This document shows, piece by piece, positions 39,192 through 48,292 of a stretch of 64,000 bases of DNA. Origin of the DNA: Corynebacterium caspium DSM 44850 (GTDB lineage: Bacteria; Actinomycetota; Actinomycetes; Mycobacteriales; Mycobacteriaceae); NCBI RefSeq assembly GCF_030440555.1, contig NZ_CP047118.1:434001-498000 (forward strand), read 5' to 3'. Within the stretch, counting starts at the first letter, position 1; each line of letters starts with the position of its first letter. The position numbers and the translations under genes are program-made. The notes beneath the pieces were generated by a model. The model worked only from the letters and a program-made list of their open reading frames with translations, was not told where the DNA came from and ran no database searches.

Positions 39192-40690
39192 GGGAATTGC
39201 GTTTGGCCCCAGCTGCCCTATTAATGTGGGCCTGTACTTGGTTGACCATTTATTTTCGACACCCTGGGTGGGCAGTTTTATTACTGAGCTTCGTGGTTCT
39301 CGCCGCCTATTTTAAGCGGGCAATAGGACAAATCTGGGTATTAAGTTCGCTCGGAAGTGCAGCTGCCATTTTAAGCTGGTGGCGATGCTATCATGCCTGG
39401 AATTTACGCACCGTTCCGGGAGAAATTAGTGGAAAATTAGCCACCGCGGCCAAGAAAATTACTACTGTGAAAGGTCCAGAAACTTGGCTTTTAAGACTTA
39501 AAATACCTTCTCAACCTGAGGTAATCACTGTATTTTTAAAAAATCCCAAGGGTTTAATTCCTCTTGATTTAGGTACTCCTGTAGTACTTAAAGCCCAGTG
39601 GTCTGCCGCAGAAAAATTAGGATTAAGCCAGGTAGTCGGATCATCGCAGCAAATAGAAGTCGGAAAATTATCCGGATGGGCAGCTTGGGTTTCACAAATA
39701 AGAAGCGGTTTTAGACAATCCAGCGAAGCATTTGTGGGCCCAAGTGGAAAAGGCTTAATTCCAGGAATGGTGCTAGGGGATACTTCCTTGCAAACCCCAG
39801 CGGAATTCCAAGCCTATATAGCTACCGGGCTTAGCCACCTCTGTGCAGTAAGTGGAGCAAATGTGGCCATACTAAGCACTGCTTTAGTCTTAGTTGCCCT
39901 AGCCCTAGGGTTTAGCCCGCGCGCACAAATTGCCACTGCCCTTAGCGGAATAGCAGTATTTTTCCTCTTAGTTGGGCCAGAACCATCCGTGCTTAGAGCC
40001 AGTGTTACCGGGGTAGTGGGCTTATGTGCAGTTTTAGGATCTGCAACTATGCCCGCAGCACATGGCTTAAGTTTGGCCATAATTGGACTCTTGCTCTGGG
40101 ATAGTGACCTAGCTTGCCAGTGGGGTTTTGCGCTTTCAGTTTGTGCCACTGCCGGCATTATCGGGGTTTATCCGCTAATTTTTTCAACGATTAGCACCTG
40201 GGCTTTGAAATTTCGCAGCACTCAAATAATCCCGGTGATAATCTGGCGCGCACTTGCAGTATCAATAGCTGCCGATATGGTTACCATGCCTCTTATCGCC
40301 GCGATGACTGGCAAAGTTTCCTTAGTCGCAATATTGGCAAATATGCTGGTAGCCCCGGTAGTGGGAGTAGTTACGGTAGTAGGTTTAATAGCCGTACTGC
40401 TTAGTTTGATACCAGGAAATTTAGAATGGCTCCCACTTCAAATCATTAGGCCAGCTACCTGGTGGATTTTCCAAGTGGCACAATATTTATCGAAATGGCG
40501 CCTGGCTACTATAAATGCCAGCCCACTGTGGGCAATCCTGGGCTATGGCTGGACTCTATGGGTGCTGTGGATGTTAGTTCAGCCTAGGATGGATAACCAT
40601 GCAACAGGTCCACCTCATTTTGGGAAACGACAAATTCCTGGCCGAACGACGTCGTCGCCAGATCATTGTCCAAATCCGGGACGCAATTAA
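39188..40690 (+). CDS. comEC: ComEC/Rec2-type DNA uptake channel protein
   Basis: Polytopic membrane protein expected to carry single-stranded DNA across the membrane. It has two early helices, an OB-like exposed part (about 80-160) and the competence core with GLSHLCAVSGANVAIL and the multi-helix region to residue 470. It ends without the C-terminal metallo-beta-lactamase domain, as in many actinobacterial homologues. The last 30 codons (after MLVQPRMD) overlap holA in another frame by 92 bases, which may be a genuine run-on tail. ATG overlaps the comEA stop. Confidence 0.92.
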   Translation: MRELRLAPAALLMWACTWLTIYFRHPGWAVLLLSFVVLAAYFKRAIGQIWVLSSLGSAAAILSWWRCYHAWNLRTVPGEISGKLATAAKKITTVKGPETWLLRLKIPSQPEVITVFLKNPKGLIPLDLGTPVVLKAQWSAAEKLGLSQVVGSSQQIEVGKLSGWAAWVSQIRSGFRQSSEAFVGPSGKGLIPGMVLGDTSLQTPAEFQAYIATGLSHLCAVSGANVAILSTALVLVALALGFSPRAQIATALSGIAVFFLLVGPEPSVLRASVTGVVGLCAVLGSATMPAAHGLSLAIIGLLLWDSDLACQWGFALSVCATAGIIGVYPLIFSTISTWALKFRSTQIIPVIIWRALAVSIAADMVTMPLIAAMTGKVSLVAILANMLVAPVVGVVTVVGLIAVLLSLIPGNLEWLPLQIIRPATWWIFQVAQYLSKWRLATINASPLWAILGYGWTLWVLWMLVQPRMDNHATGPPHFGKRQIPGRTTSSPDHCPNPGRN

Positions 40691-41555
40691 CCAAAAAGCT
40701 AGCTCCCCACTGACGGTCACCACCTTGCCTGCTGCGGAACTGACAGAATCTGAACTGCTAGAAGTACTCTCGCCTTCACTTTTTGGAGATGATCGAGTAG
40801 CTATAATCACCGCTGCAGAAAATATCGGAAAAATCCCCGCCGATCTCCTCCTAAAAGCCGCCAAAGACCCCGGACCAGGGATCTACCTAATAATTGAGCA
40901 CACCGGAACCGGGCGCAGCAAAGCCATAATTCCCAAGCTCAAAAACTTAAGTAGCACCCACGATGCCACCGCGCCGCGTCGTAATGAACTACCAGCATGG
41001 GTGCGGCAGCAATTTATTAGCCAAGGGCGCAAAGTTGCCCCCGATGTAATCCAAAGCCTAATTGAAGGAGTGGGCTCAGATTTACGCGAACTAGCCTCTG
41101 CGGTATCCCAATTAAGTGCTGATGCTGGGGCAGAAATCACCACCGCGACGGTGCGCAGCTACTACTCAGGAGTAGCCGAAGTTTCCACCTTCGATATTGC
41201 CGATTGGGCAGTAAGTGGTAAAAAATCCAAAGCCCTTGCAGCCACCAGAAGAGCTCTCCAATTAGGGATTAGCCCAGTAGCTATTGCAGCCGCCCTAGCC
41301 TCCAAAATTGCCCTAATAGCCAGGCTATATGGAATCCGCGGGCGCGCCGATACCAAAGTTTTAGCTGGCACCTTAGGCGCCCACCCCTTCGTAGTAGAAA
41401 AAACCATCCCGATTGCGCGCAAATGGAGCAGCACCGCAGTAAGCCAAGCTGTAATTTTGATGGCCGACCTAGATGCAGCCCTCAAAGGCCAAGGTGGCCA
41501 GCCCGAATATGAAATAGAGGCAGCCGTTAGGACAATCGCCAGACTTGCCAGTTAA
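40599..41555 (+). CDS. holA: DNA polymerase III subunit delta
   Basis: Clamp-loader subunit that opens the beta clamp. The 318-residue protein begins HLILGNDKFLAERRRRQI, as in actinobacterial delta, and has the conserved IEHTGTGRSK and FDIADWAVSGKKSKAL blocks. The start lies inside the comEC tail, so the comEA-comEC-holA genes share one transcript. Confidence 0.93.
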   Translation: MQQVHLILGNDKFLAERRRRQIIVQIRDAINQKASSPLTVTTLPAAELTESELLEVLSPSLFGDDRVAIITAAENIGKIPADLLLKAAKDPGPGIYLIIEHTGTGRSKAIIPKLKNLSSTHDATAPRRNELPAWVRQQFISQGRKVAPDVIQSLIEGVGSDLRELASAVSQLSADAGAEITTATVRSYYSGVAEVSTFDIADWAVSGKKSKALAATRRALQLGISPVAIAAALASKIALIARLYGIRGRADTKVLAGTLGAHPFVVEKTIPIARKWSSTAVSQAVILMADLDAALKGQGGQPEYEIEAAVRTIARLAS

Positions 41556-41566
41556 AGTATGTATAT

Positions 41567-41956
41567 ATGACTGAATATGAAAATTTGCCACCAGATGTTC
41601 AAGAACTAGTAACCAAATTATTTAGTTTCGCCCGCAATGGCGATAGCACCTTACTAGACTATATTTCCCACGGAATTAGCGTAGATATGCGCAATGAAGA
41701 AGGAAATACCTTCCTGATGATCGCCGCCTACGCTGGCCACGCAGAACTAGTTAGCAAACTAATTGCCGCCGGAGCAGACCCCAACGGAATAAATGACCGT
41801 GGCCAAACTCCACTAGCCGGGGCAGTATTTAAAAAAGAAGACGCAGTAGTTACCGCCCTTCTTGAAGGTGGGGCAGACCCCAAACTTGGTACCCCCAATG
41901 CCATAGATACCGCCCGGCTCTTCCAACGTGAAGATCTGCTGGAGCGCTTCGAGTGA
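41567..41956 (+). CDS. Ankyrin-repeat protein
   Basis: A 129-residue soluble protein with about three ankyrin units: GNTFLMIAAYAGHAELVSKL and RGQTPLAGAVFKKEDAVVTALLEGGADPK are textbook repeats, preceded by a degenerate one. These mediate protein binding. It lies between holA and the LysE-type exporter, overlapping the latter by four bases; no function is assigned. Confidence 0.87.
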   Translation: MTEYENLPPDVQELVTKLFSFARNGDSTLLDYISHGISVDMRNEEGNTFLMIAAYAGHAELVSKLIAAGADPNGINDRGQTPLAGAVFKKEDAVVTALLEGGADPKLGTPNAIDTARLFQREDLLERFE

Positions 41957-42588
41957 CCCTAACCGGACTACTTTCCCTAGCACTATTAACAATGGTAGGA
42001 GTGGCTTCACCAGGGCCAGACCTAATGCTAGTGCTGCGCACCGGCACCCGCAGCCGTAAGCACGCAATCGCGGCCACCCTGGGATGTCACACCAGCCTCA
42101 TAGTCTGGAATGTACTAACCGTAGTTGGCGCTGCCACCTTATTACACGCCAAACCGGAAATATTATCCCTAATCGAAATATGTGGCGGGGCTTTCTTGCT
42201 ATATTTGGGCCAGAAAATGGCGCGCGCCGGGTGGAAATCCCGTAATGCCACCATTCCGCAATCCATTAATGATGCCTTAGGTACTCCCTGGCAAATATAT
42301 CGACTAGCAGCGCTTACAAATATTTCCAACCCCAAAGCAGTGCTATTTATGGGCGCTATTATCGCCCCAATTATTCCCCCAGCCCCATCAACACTAGAAT
42401 CTGCGGCAATAGTTGCCACTTTATGGTTATCTTCGCTGCTAGTGATGTTTTCAATAGCTATGTTTGTGTCTACTAAGACCATTCAGCGCAAAGTTCTAGG
42501 TTATGTTGTGTGGGTCGATATTATTGCCGGAATTTTCTTCATAATAGTAGGTGCAGTACTTATAATTGAAGGCTTATTGAATATCTAA
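41953..42588 (+). CDS. LysE/RhtB-family amino acid exporter
   Basis: Six-helix exporter of 211 residues. The N-terminal VGVASPGPDLMLVLRTGTRS is the family signature, and ALTNISNPKAVLFM is the internal conserved motif. GTG start overlaps the ankyrin stop (GTGA). The amino acid exported cannot be told from sequence. Confidence 0.92.
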   Translation: MTLTGLLSLALLTMVGVASPGPDLMLVLRTGTRSRKHAIAATLGCHTSLIVWNVLTVVGAATLLHAKPEILSLIEICGGAFLLYLGQKMARAGWKSRNATIPQSINDALGTPWQIYRLAALTNISNPKAVLFMGAIIAPIIPPAPSTLESAAIVATLWLSSLLVMFSIAMFVSTKTIQRKVLGYVVWVDIIAGIFFIIVGAVLIIEGLLNI

Positions 42589-42620
42589 AGCGTGGTAGCG
42601 GGGGGGGCTACTGGCACAGC

Positions 42621-42682
42621 AAAAATCCCCACCGGGAATTCACAAAATCTACCAGAAATTTGGAAACCCAGTGGGGATTAAA
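42621..42682 (-). terminator. Terminator after rpsT
   Basis: AATCCCCAC (42624-42632) pairs with GTGGGGATT (42671-42679). On the minus strand the stem ends in a T-run, matching the end of rpsT; A-rich flanks also allow some action on the lysE side. Confidence 0.7.
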
Positions 42683-42720
42683 ACTTAATAAAACTTAATT
42701 AAGCCAAAGAGGCCATAAGC

Positions 42721-42984
42721 TTAGGCAGTCTTATTTAGAGCCTTTGCCATATTGGACTTCTTATTAGCAGCGTTATTCCGGTGGAATACGCCCTTGGTCA
42801 CGGCCTTATCTAGGGCGCGGGAAGCGGTGCGCAGCTGAGCTTCAGCAGCAGCCTTATCGCCGGTGGCAAGCACCTCGCGGAACTTACGGATCTCAGTACG
42901 AACTGCAGAGCGAACAGCCTTATTGCGCTGACGACGCTTCTCATTGGTGAGAACGCGCTTCTTCTGCTGCTTGATATTAGCCAT
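42721..42984 (-). CDS. rpsT: 30S ribosomal protein S20
   Basis: Primary 16S rRNA binder. The basic N-terminus MANIKQQKKRVLTNEKRRQRN and the C-terminal GVFHRNNAANKKSNMAKAL are characteristic; 87 residues. AAGAGG lies about ten bases before the ATG. Opposite in strand to lepA, as in related genomes. Confidence 0.98.
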   Translation of the reverse strand: MANIKQQKKRVLTNEKRRQRNKAVRSAVRTEIRKFREVLATGDKAAAEAQLRTASRALDKAVTKGVFHRNNAANKKSNMAKALNKTA

Positions 42985-43127
42985 GAAATATATACCTCTT
43001 GATGTCGAAAGAATCGATGGAAAGTAACTACACCGGGGAAGGCATTAGCTTAAAAATTAGAAAACTTTAGAAACTAACGGCGTTAACATGCTGGACGGAC
43101 CCAAGGTCCTGACCGTCACTGGTTAAC

Positions 43128-43142
43128 ACACCAGACTGGTGT
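43128..43142. promoter_or_regulatory. 15-bp perfect palindrome upstream of rpsT
   Basis: ACACCAG-A-CTGGTGT, a perfect 7-bp-arm palindrome with a one-base centre, lies between the PemK-like gene and rpsT and is bordered by GTTAAC (43122-43127; a second copy is at 43082-43087). It has the form of a dimeric repressor site or a tight hairpin in the rpsT leader. Confidence 0.4.
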
Positions 43143-43172
43143 AGGTACAACTCGGAAAACAATACCAGATAT

Positions 43173-43736
43173 TTAGGTCCAACCAAAGCGGTTGCGCAGG
43201 TTAGTGGCAATTCTCTCAAAGCGCCCCCGCGGCAAAATAGCACCAGAGCGTCGAATATCGCTAAGAGGGACCTCAATGACGCGATCCAAACGCACCCAAG
43301 AGGCCCGGCCCTGTTCATCCCAATCGCCGCTGCCCACCCCCAGCCAGGCATCGTCAGTGGCATGTGTGGGATCTGGAGAAATCAGCAGGCACAGCAGGTA
43401 TTCGCGGTTATGCCCAACCACCAAAGCAGCACGTTCTTGGAAAGTGCTGGGATCTTCAGTAGGGGCCCAAAACCAGATCACTTCGCCAGGTTCGGGTTGG
43501 CCATCCATCGCCGGGCCATAAATAACTGGGCGGGCGATACTGCCAGTGGCTAAAACATGCAAGGCTTCAGCACGCAAGCGGGGAGAATCGTGTTTAATGC
43601 GCGCGGCAGTTATAGCAGGAGAGTCTGTGGCAGCAGGAGATTCGCAAATTTCGCGAAAACCTAGGCGTTCATTAAGGGTGCGCAGTGCAGCCCAGGAGCG
43701 TTTTTGCCGGCGGCTGAGCTGTGAACGGTCGGCCAT
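43173..43736 (-). CDS. PemK/MazF-like protein without visible antitoxin
   Basis: A 187-residue protein whose second half resembles the PemK/MazF fold: PEPGEVIWFWAPTED for the first strand, ERAALVVGHN, and the C-terminal VIEVPLSDIRRSGAILPRGRFERI. The first 65 residues are a basic helical extension (SRRQKRSWAALRTLNERLGF) absent from classic toxins. No antitoxin gene is adjacent, and such genes are fixed next to lepA/rpsT in corynebacteria as far as I recall, so it may be a housekeeping RNase-like protein, not a plasmid-type toxin. Confidence 0.75.
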   Translation of the reverse strand: MADRSQLSRRQKRSWAALRTLNERLGFREICESPAATDSPAITAARIKHDSPRLRAEALHVLATGSIARPVIYGPAMDGQPEPGEVIWFWAPTEDPSTFQERAALVVGHNREYLLCLLISPDPTHATDDAWLGVGSGDWDEQGRASWVRLDRVIEVPLSDIRRSGAILPRGRFERIATNLRNRFGWT

Positions 43737-43860
43737 GGCGGATTGTCTCCCAAGTTTTTGAAGCTATTGCGGGCTTTTGGGGGCATTCTAGCTTATACCT
43801 GGTTCTTAGGTAAGATCGGAAAAGTTAAAGACTAAAACGCCGAAAGGGATTCCCACTTAT

Positions 43861-45717
43861 ATGGCCGATAATTTTGCTGAGAAGACGTTTACGGATCCAA
43901 AGCAGATTCGAAACTTCTGCATCATCGCACACATCGACCACGGTAAATCCACCCTGGCGGATCGCATTTTGCAGCTTTCACAGGTAGTTGCCGAACGCGA
44001 TATGCGTGATCAGTACCTAGATAATATGGATATTGAGCGCGAACGTGGCATCACCATTAAAGCCCAAAACGTGCGCCTGCCATGGATTCCGCGCACCGGG
44101 GAACTCAAAGGCCAAGAGATTGTCCTCCAGATGATCGATACCCCCGGTCACGTGGATTTCAGCTATGAAGTATCGCGAGCCCTAGCCGCCTGTGAGGGCG
44201 CTATCTTGCTTGTCGATGCCGCCCAGGGAATCGAAGCTCAAACCCTAGCTAATCTGTATATGGCTATGGAACGCGAGCTCGAGATCATCCCAGTGCTCAA
44301 TAAAATTGATCTACCTGCTGCGGAACCAGAAAAATACGCCCTAGAAATTGCCAATATTTTAGGTTGCGAACCTGATGATATTTTGCGCGTTTCAGGCAAA
44401 ACCGGGGTAGGAGTTCCTGAATTACTTGATAAAGTTTGCGAACTAATTCCCCCACCTAGCAGCGAATATGGCGAAGATGCGGATAAAGCCCCAGCACGCG
44501 CCATGATTTTTGACTCCGTATACGATGTCTACCGTGGCGTTATTACCTATATTCGTATGGTTGATGGCACCCTAAAGCCGCGCCAAAAAGCCCGCATGAT
44601 GTCTAATGGTTCAGATCATGAATTACTAGAAGTTGGCATCGTTTCCCCTACTCCTAAGCCAGTTAAGGGCTTGGGTCCAGGTGAGGTGGGGTACCTGATT
44701 ACTGGGGCTAAGGATGTGCGTGAAACCCGCGTCGGCGATACCGTTACCTCCACGGTAAAAGGGGCCGAAATTCCGCTGCAAGGCTATGCCGATCCGGTGC
44801 CCATGGTGTATTCCGGGCTTTTCCCGGTATCCCAAGAAGATTTTCCCACTTTGCGTGATGCCCTTGAAAAACTGCAGCTAAACGATGCTTCCTTGCGATA
44901 TGAAGCCGAAACTTCGGTGGCTTTGGGCTTTGGTTTCCGCGTGGGCTTCCTGGGCTTGCTGCATATGGAAATTTCGCGGACCCGCCTAGAGCGCGAATTC
45001 GATTTGGACCTAATTTCCACCGCACCTTCTGTTACTTATCGAGTGGTAGCAGAAGACGGCAGCGAACATATTGTGCATAATCCTTCCGACTGGCCCGGAG
45101 GTAAACTCCAAGGCATTTTTGAGCCAGTTGTAGATATGACCATTATTGTGCCAGCAGAATTTGTGGGCCCCACCATGGAACTGTGCCAATCTCGGCGCGG
45201 AACCATGAAAAATATGGACTATCTTTCCGAAGATCGCGTGGAATTGCGCTATAGCGTGCCGCTAGGGGAGATCATTTTCGATTTCTTCGATGTACTGAAA
45301 TCTCGCACCAAAGGTTATGCCTCCCTAAACTATGAAGTAACCGGGGAACAAGAAGCTGACCTGGTAAAGGTAGATATTTTGCTCCAAGGCGAACCGGTGG
45401 ATGCATTCTCTGCAATTGTGCACCGCGGCAATGCCCAGTACTACGGCAATAAGATGACCAAGAAACTACGGGAACTAATTCCGCGCCAACAATTTGAGAT
45501 TCCCATCCAGGCTGCAATTGGTTCCAAAGTAATTGCCCGCGAAAATATTCGAGCCCTGCGCAAAGACGTACTTTCTAAGTGCTACGGCGGCGATATCTCC
45601 CGCAAGCGCAAGCTACTAGAAAAGCAAAAAGCCGGTAAGAAACGCATGAAATCAATTGGTTCAGTAAATGTGCCACAGGAAGCCTTCGTGGCTGCGCTAA
45701 GCACTGATGAACAATAG
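43861..45717 (+). CDS. lepA: Elongation factor 4 (LepA), back-translocating GTPase
   Basis: Ribosome-bound translational GTPase acting in back-translocation or initiation quality control. G1 is AHIDHGKST (near residue 24), G2 RGIT, G3 DTPGH and G4 NKID; EF-G-like domains follow, and the LepA-specific C-terminal domain ends near [20 protein letters not shown]. Length 618. An N-terminal stretch of about 15 residues precedes the usual start of the fold. GAAAGG is near the ATG. A terminator follows at 45799. Confidence 0.97.
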   Translation: MADNFAEKTFTDPKQIRNFCIIAHIDHGKSTLADRILQLSQVVAERDMRDQYLDNMDIERERGITIKAQNVRLPWIPRTGELKGQEIVLQMIDTPGHVDFSYEVSRALAACEGAILLVDAAQGIEAQTLANLYMAMERELEIIPVLNKIDLPAAEPEKYALEIANILGCEPDDILRVSGKTGVGVPELLDKVCELIPPPSSEYGEDADKAPARAMIFDSVYDVYRGVITYIRMVDGTLKPRQKARMMSNGSDHELLEVGIVSPTPKPVKGLGPGEVGYLITGAKDVRETRVGDTVTSTVKGAEIPLQGYADPVPMVYSGLFPVSQEDFPTLRDALEKLQLNDASLRYEAETSVALGFGFRVGFLGLLHMEISRTRLEREFDLDLISTAPSVTYRVVAEDGSEHIVHNPSDWPGGKLQGIFEPVVDMTIIVPAEFVGPTMELCQSRRGTMKNMDYLSEDRVELRYSVPLGEIIFDFFDVLKSRTKGYASLNYEVTGEQEADLVKVDILLQGEPVDAFSAIVHRGNAQYYGNKMTKKLRELIPRQQFEIPIQAAIGSKVIARENIRALRKDVLSKCYGGDISRKRKLLEKQKAGKKRMKSIGSVNVPQEAFVAALSTDEQ

Positions 45718-45734
45718 GAGTGCCAAAATGCTGC

Positions 45735-45757
45735 TAGCGGGCAGCTAATGCCCGCTA
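45735..45757. other. Perfect hairpin after lepA
   Basis: TAGCGGGC-AGCTAAT-GCCCGCTA, 8-bp arms, lies 18 bases after the lepA stop, before the main terminator. Without a direct T-run it may be an mRNA 3' stabiliser or an inefficient first terminator. Confidence 0.5.
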
Positions 45758-45798
45758 CGGCTAGACTTTTCGAAGCCTTGGCCACCCAGATATAGCGA

Positions 45799-45850
45799 AC
45801 TCCCTGCGAGTTAGGAACTGATTTAGAGCCTAACTAGCAGGGAGTTTTTT
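45799..45850 (+). terminator. Rho-independent terminator after lepA
   Basis: AACTCCCTGC (45799-45808) pairs with GCAGGGAGTT (45837-45846), with an inner AGTTAGG/CCTAACT stem, followed by a six-base T-run. Confidence 0.9.
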
Positions 45851-45856
45851 GGAAAC

Positions 45857-47695
45857 CTATTTTTCAGCTGTCGGGTGCCAGCCGTCGCCCCATTCGCCAG
45901 AAGAATAGTCATAATCTACTTCATTGCCAGCTTCATCCACGCGTTGGTACCAGTTGGTTACCTTTTCAGAAGTGGAGTCAAAGGCTGCACCAGCGCCCTT
46001 ACCGGCAGCAGCGCGCTGTACAGATATTTCGAAATCATCGCCATGTTCTTCAAGGCCAGTTAATACCGCATTTTCCACCGCAGCGCGGGCATAATTGCGT
46101 CGGATAGCGGCAGGGTCAGTGGAGAGATCCTTTATAAAGGCCACCATCATTACCAGTAACACCACCGAGAATGGCAGGGCTATCAAAATAGTTAGCGACT
46201 GCAAGCCTGAAAGTGCGTGCTCACCGCCAGCAAAAAGCATTACTATCGCGATACCCATCATGCTGATGCCCCAGAAAACCACCACGAATTTCGAAGGGGA
46301 AGGATTTCCCTTTGAAGAAAGTGTTCCCATTACTACCGAGGCCGAGTCCGCAGAAGTAATAAAAAATACTGCCAAAATAAACATTAATAAGAAAGGCGTG
46401 ATGTCGCTAAGTGGGAGAGTGCGAAACATCGCAAAAAGCACTTCTTGAGGACTAGCGCTGCCATCAAAACCAGGGGTGCCTGCTTTGGAGAGCGAAATAG
46501 CCGTGCCACCAAAGAAAGTAAAAGCTATTGCCAAAATTAAAGCAGGAACCGTCATGGTTACTAATATGAATTCGCGCAAAGTTCGCCCACGAGAAATACG
46601 AGCAATAAACATGCCTACGAAAGGCGTCCACGAAATCCACCAAGCCCAGTAGAAGGCAGTCCAGGAAGCCTGGAAATCAAGTGCATCTTGGCCCCAAGAT
46701 AAAGATTTACCGGCCATGGCCAGCATCTCATCGAAATACATCAAGATGCCAGAAGGCAAAAGATTAAGCAGATATAAAGTGGGCCCACATATAAAGCAGA
46801 AAAGTACGGCACCTAAAGTGAGCACAATATTGATATTTGAAAGGTAGCGCACTCCCTTAGAAACCCCAGATACTGCCGAAATTACAAAGCCAACGGTCAG
46901 AACTGCCATAATTATGAGCAAAATCTGATTGGTTATCTCATTTAGCCCGGCAGCTATTTCAAGACCTTTAGCAAGCTGCAGAGTAGAAATACCTAAAGTG
47001 GCAGCAGTACCAAAAAGAGTGGCAATAATGGCCATCATATCTACAAAACGACCAGCAAAACCATTGGTATGTTTTTCACCAAAAAGTTCGCGGAAAACAG
47101 AACTAAAAAGGCTCACGCGGCCACGTCGATAGCTAGAATAAGCTAGGGCGCCACCGACCATGGCATAAAGGCCCCAAGCTGCTAATCCCCAGTGGAAATG
47201 CGATTGCGCCATAGCCATATGCACAGCTTCTGGCGTTTGGGCAGCCACAGTATGTGGGGGAGGAGAAAGATAATGAAATAGTGGCTCCGAAGGGCCAAAA
47301 AAGAAAATACCTACCCCGATGCCAGCTGAAAACATCATAGCTACCCAGGAGAAACGCGAAAACTCCGGGATGTCATCATCGGTGCCAAGTTTGATGCGCC
47401 CAAAACGGGAAAAGGCCACATACACCATCAAAATAACGGCAGCGATCATCACAATATTTAAAAGCCACCCAGCATTTTGCATAGCCCAAGCAAAGGAGGT
47501 GGTGGCAACCGAGGAAACTCCCTCAGGGCTCAAAATGCCCCAAGCAGTAAAACCAACGGTGATACTGGCGGTTAGAAAAAACACCAGTTTATCTACTCCG
47601 AAGCTATTCCTTTGTTCATCAACGCTGATGCCAGGAACTAATCCGGGGTGGATATCGTGCGGGTATTCGGTTTGGGTCTTTGGCAAATCTGCCAT
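45857..47695 (-). CDS. BCCT-family compatible-solute transporter (EctP/LcoP-like)
   Basis: Twelve-helix betaine/choline/carnitine-type importer of 612 residues for osmoprotection. FSAGIGVGIFFFGPSEP is the glycine-rich substrate-site segment of helix 3, and WAWWISWTPFVGMFIARISR is the family signature. Both cytosolic ends are acidic, extended and charged (C-terminal tail about 90 residues). In C. glutamicum the lcoP carrier lies close to lepA, and ectP is the other near relative; substrate range cannot be decided. The ribosome site GGAGG lies just before the ATG, and GTCGCGG-N7-CCGCGAC (47713-47733) sits in the leader. Confidence 0.9.
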   Translation of the reverse strand: MADLPKTQTEYPHDIHPGLVPGISVDEQRNSFGVDKLVFFLTASITVGFTAWGILSPEGVSSVATTSFAWAMQNAGWLLNIVMIAAVILMVYVAFSRFGRIKLGTDDDIPEFSRFSWVAMMFSAGIGVGIFFFGPSEPLFHYLSPPPHTVAAQTPEAVHMAMAQSHFHWGLAAWGLYAMVGGALAYSSYRRGRVSLFSSVFRELFGEKHTNGFAGRFVDMMAIIATLFGTAATLGISTLQLAKGLEIAAGLNEITNQILLIIMAVLTVGFVISAVSGVSKGVRYLSNINIVLTLGAVLFCFICGPTLYLLNLLPSGILMYFDEMLAMAGKSLSWGQDALDFQASWTAFYWAWWISWTPFVGMFIARISRGRTLREFILVTMTVPALILAIAFTFFGGTAISLSKAGTPGFDGSASPQEVLFAMFRTLPLSDITPFLLMFILAVFFITSADSASVVMGTLSSKGNPSPSKFVVVFWGISMMGIAIVMLFAGGEHALSGLQSLTILIALPFSVVLLVMMVAFIKDLSTDPAAIRRNYARAAVENAVLTGLEEHGDDFEISVQRAAAGKGAGAAFDSTSEKVTNWYQRVDEAGNEVDYDYSSGEWGDGWHPTAEK

Positions 47696-48292
47696 CAGAC
47701 CTCCAATCTGGCGTCGCGGGAATTATCCGCGACATAAAGAAGACAGTTAATTGGTCGATTATTCAGACCTCTGTGAGCATGTGCAAATAGAAAAATAATC
47801 AGCCAGGCATATAGGTAATATTTTAAGTCTCTTATAGCTTTCGCCTATTTGTAGGGAATTTGAGGTGCTGTTTTTAATCGTTCAGGGTGGGCAAAACAAA
47901 AACTGGTGCCGCCGAATTCTTCCAAAAATTATGTGACGTACTCCTTAGCGCGCTGAGCACCCCATAAAGGCCTAAGGAACTGAGGAACTCTCATCCTCAG
48001 GCAAGGCAGCTAACTTAAAATACAGAATTTAGCCGGCTCTAATCCCCGATACTGAGGCGAAAAAGCCGGCATATCCGCGCCCACCAAACGCTATTAGCTA
48101 AAAAGAGGCCCTATTTTCAAAATATCAGTCAATTTTCAATAGGATGAGCCTCTGATTGCTGCTGTCAAGTCTAAAAAATACGGCTTCCCGATGTGACTTC
48201 AAACACTAGTTAACTGCCAGCGGCTTTAGTTCTCACTATTGCAGCGCACTCTGTCGCCACGCCGCACCGCCACCGCACCGCAGCCACCGCCC
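47696..48292. other. Gene-free spacer with several inverted repeats
   Basis: About 600 bases without a credible gene. From left to right it holds an inverted repeat in the carrier leader (47713-47733), a small CTGAGG/CCTCAG hairpin near 47980, and a larger stem AGAGGC-CCTATT (48104-48115) with AATAGG...GCCTCT (48138-48153), broken by a 4-base bulge. The right end turns into CACCGC-type simple repeat. A small RNA is possible but no promoter-terminator pair could be defined. Confidence 0.5.
48255..48292. repeat. CACCGC simple repeat
   Basis: GCCACGCCGCACCGCCACCG and the following CACCGCAGCCACCGC units form a GC-rich low-complexity tract that touches the stop codon of the orphan gene, with words shared with the tracts at 13280-13350 and 10690-10780. 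Confidence 0.65.

Noticed and set aside
47930..47950. GlxR (CRP-type) site TGTGACGTA... upstream of the BCCT carrier
   Set aside because: Only the left half matches TGTGA; the TCACA half is missing and it is over 230 bases from the start.
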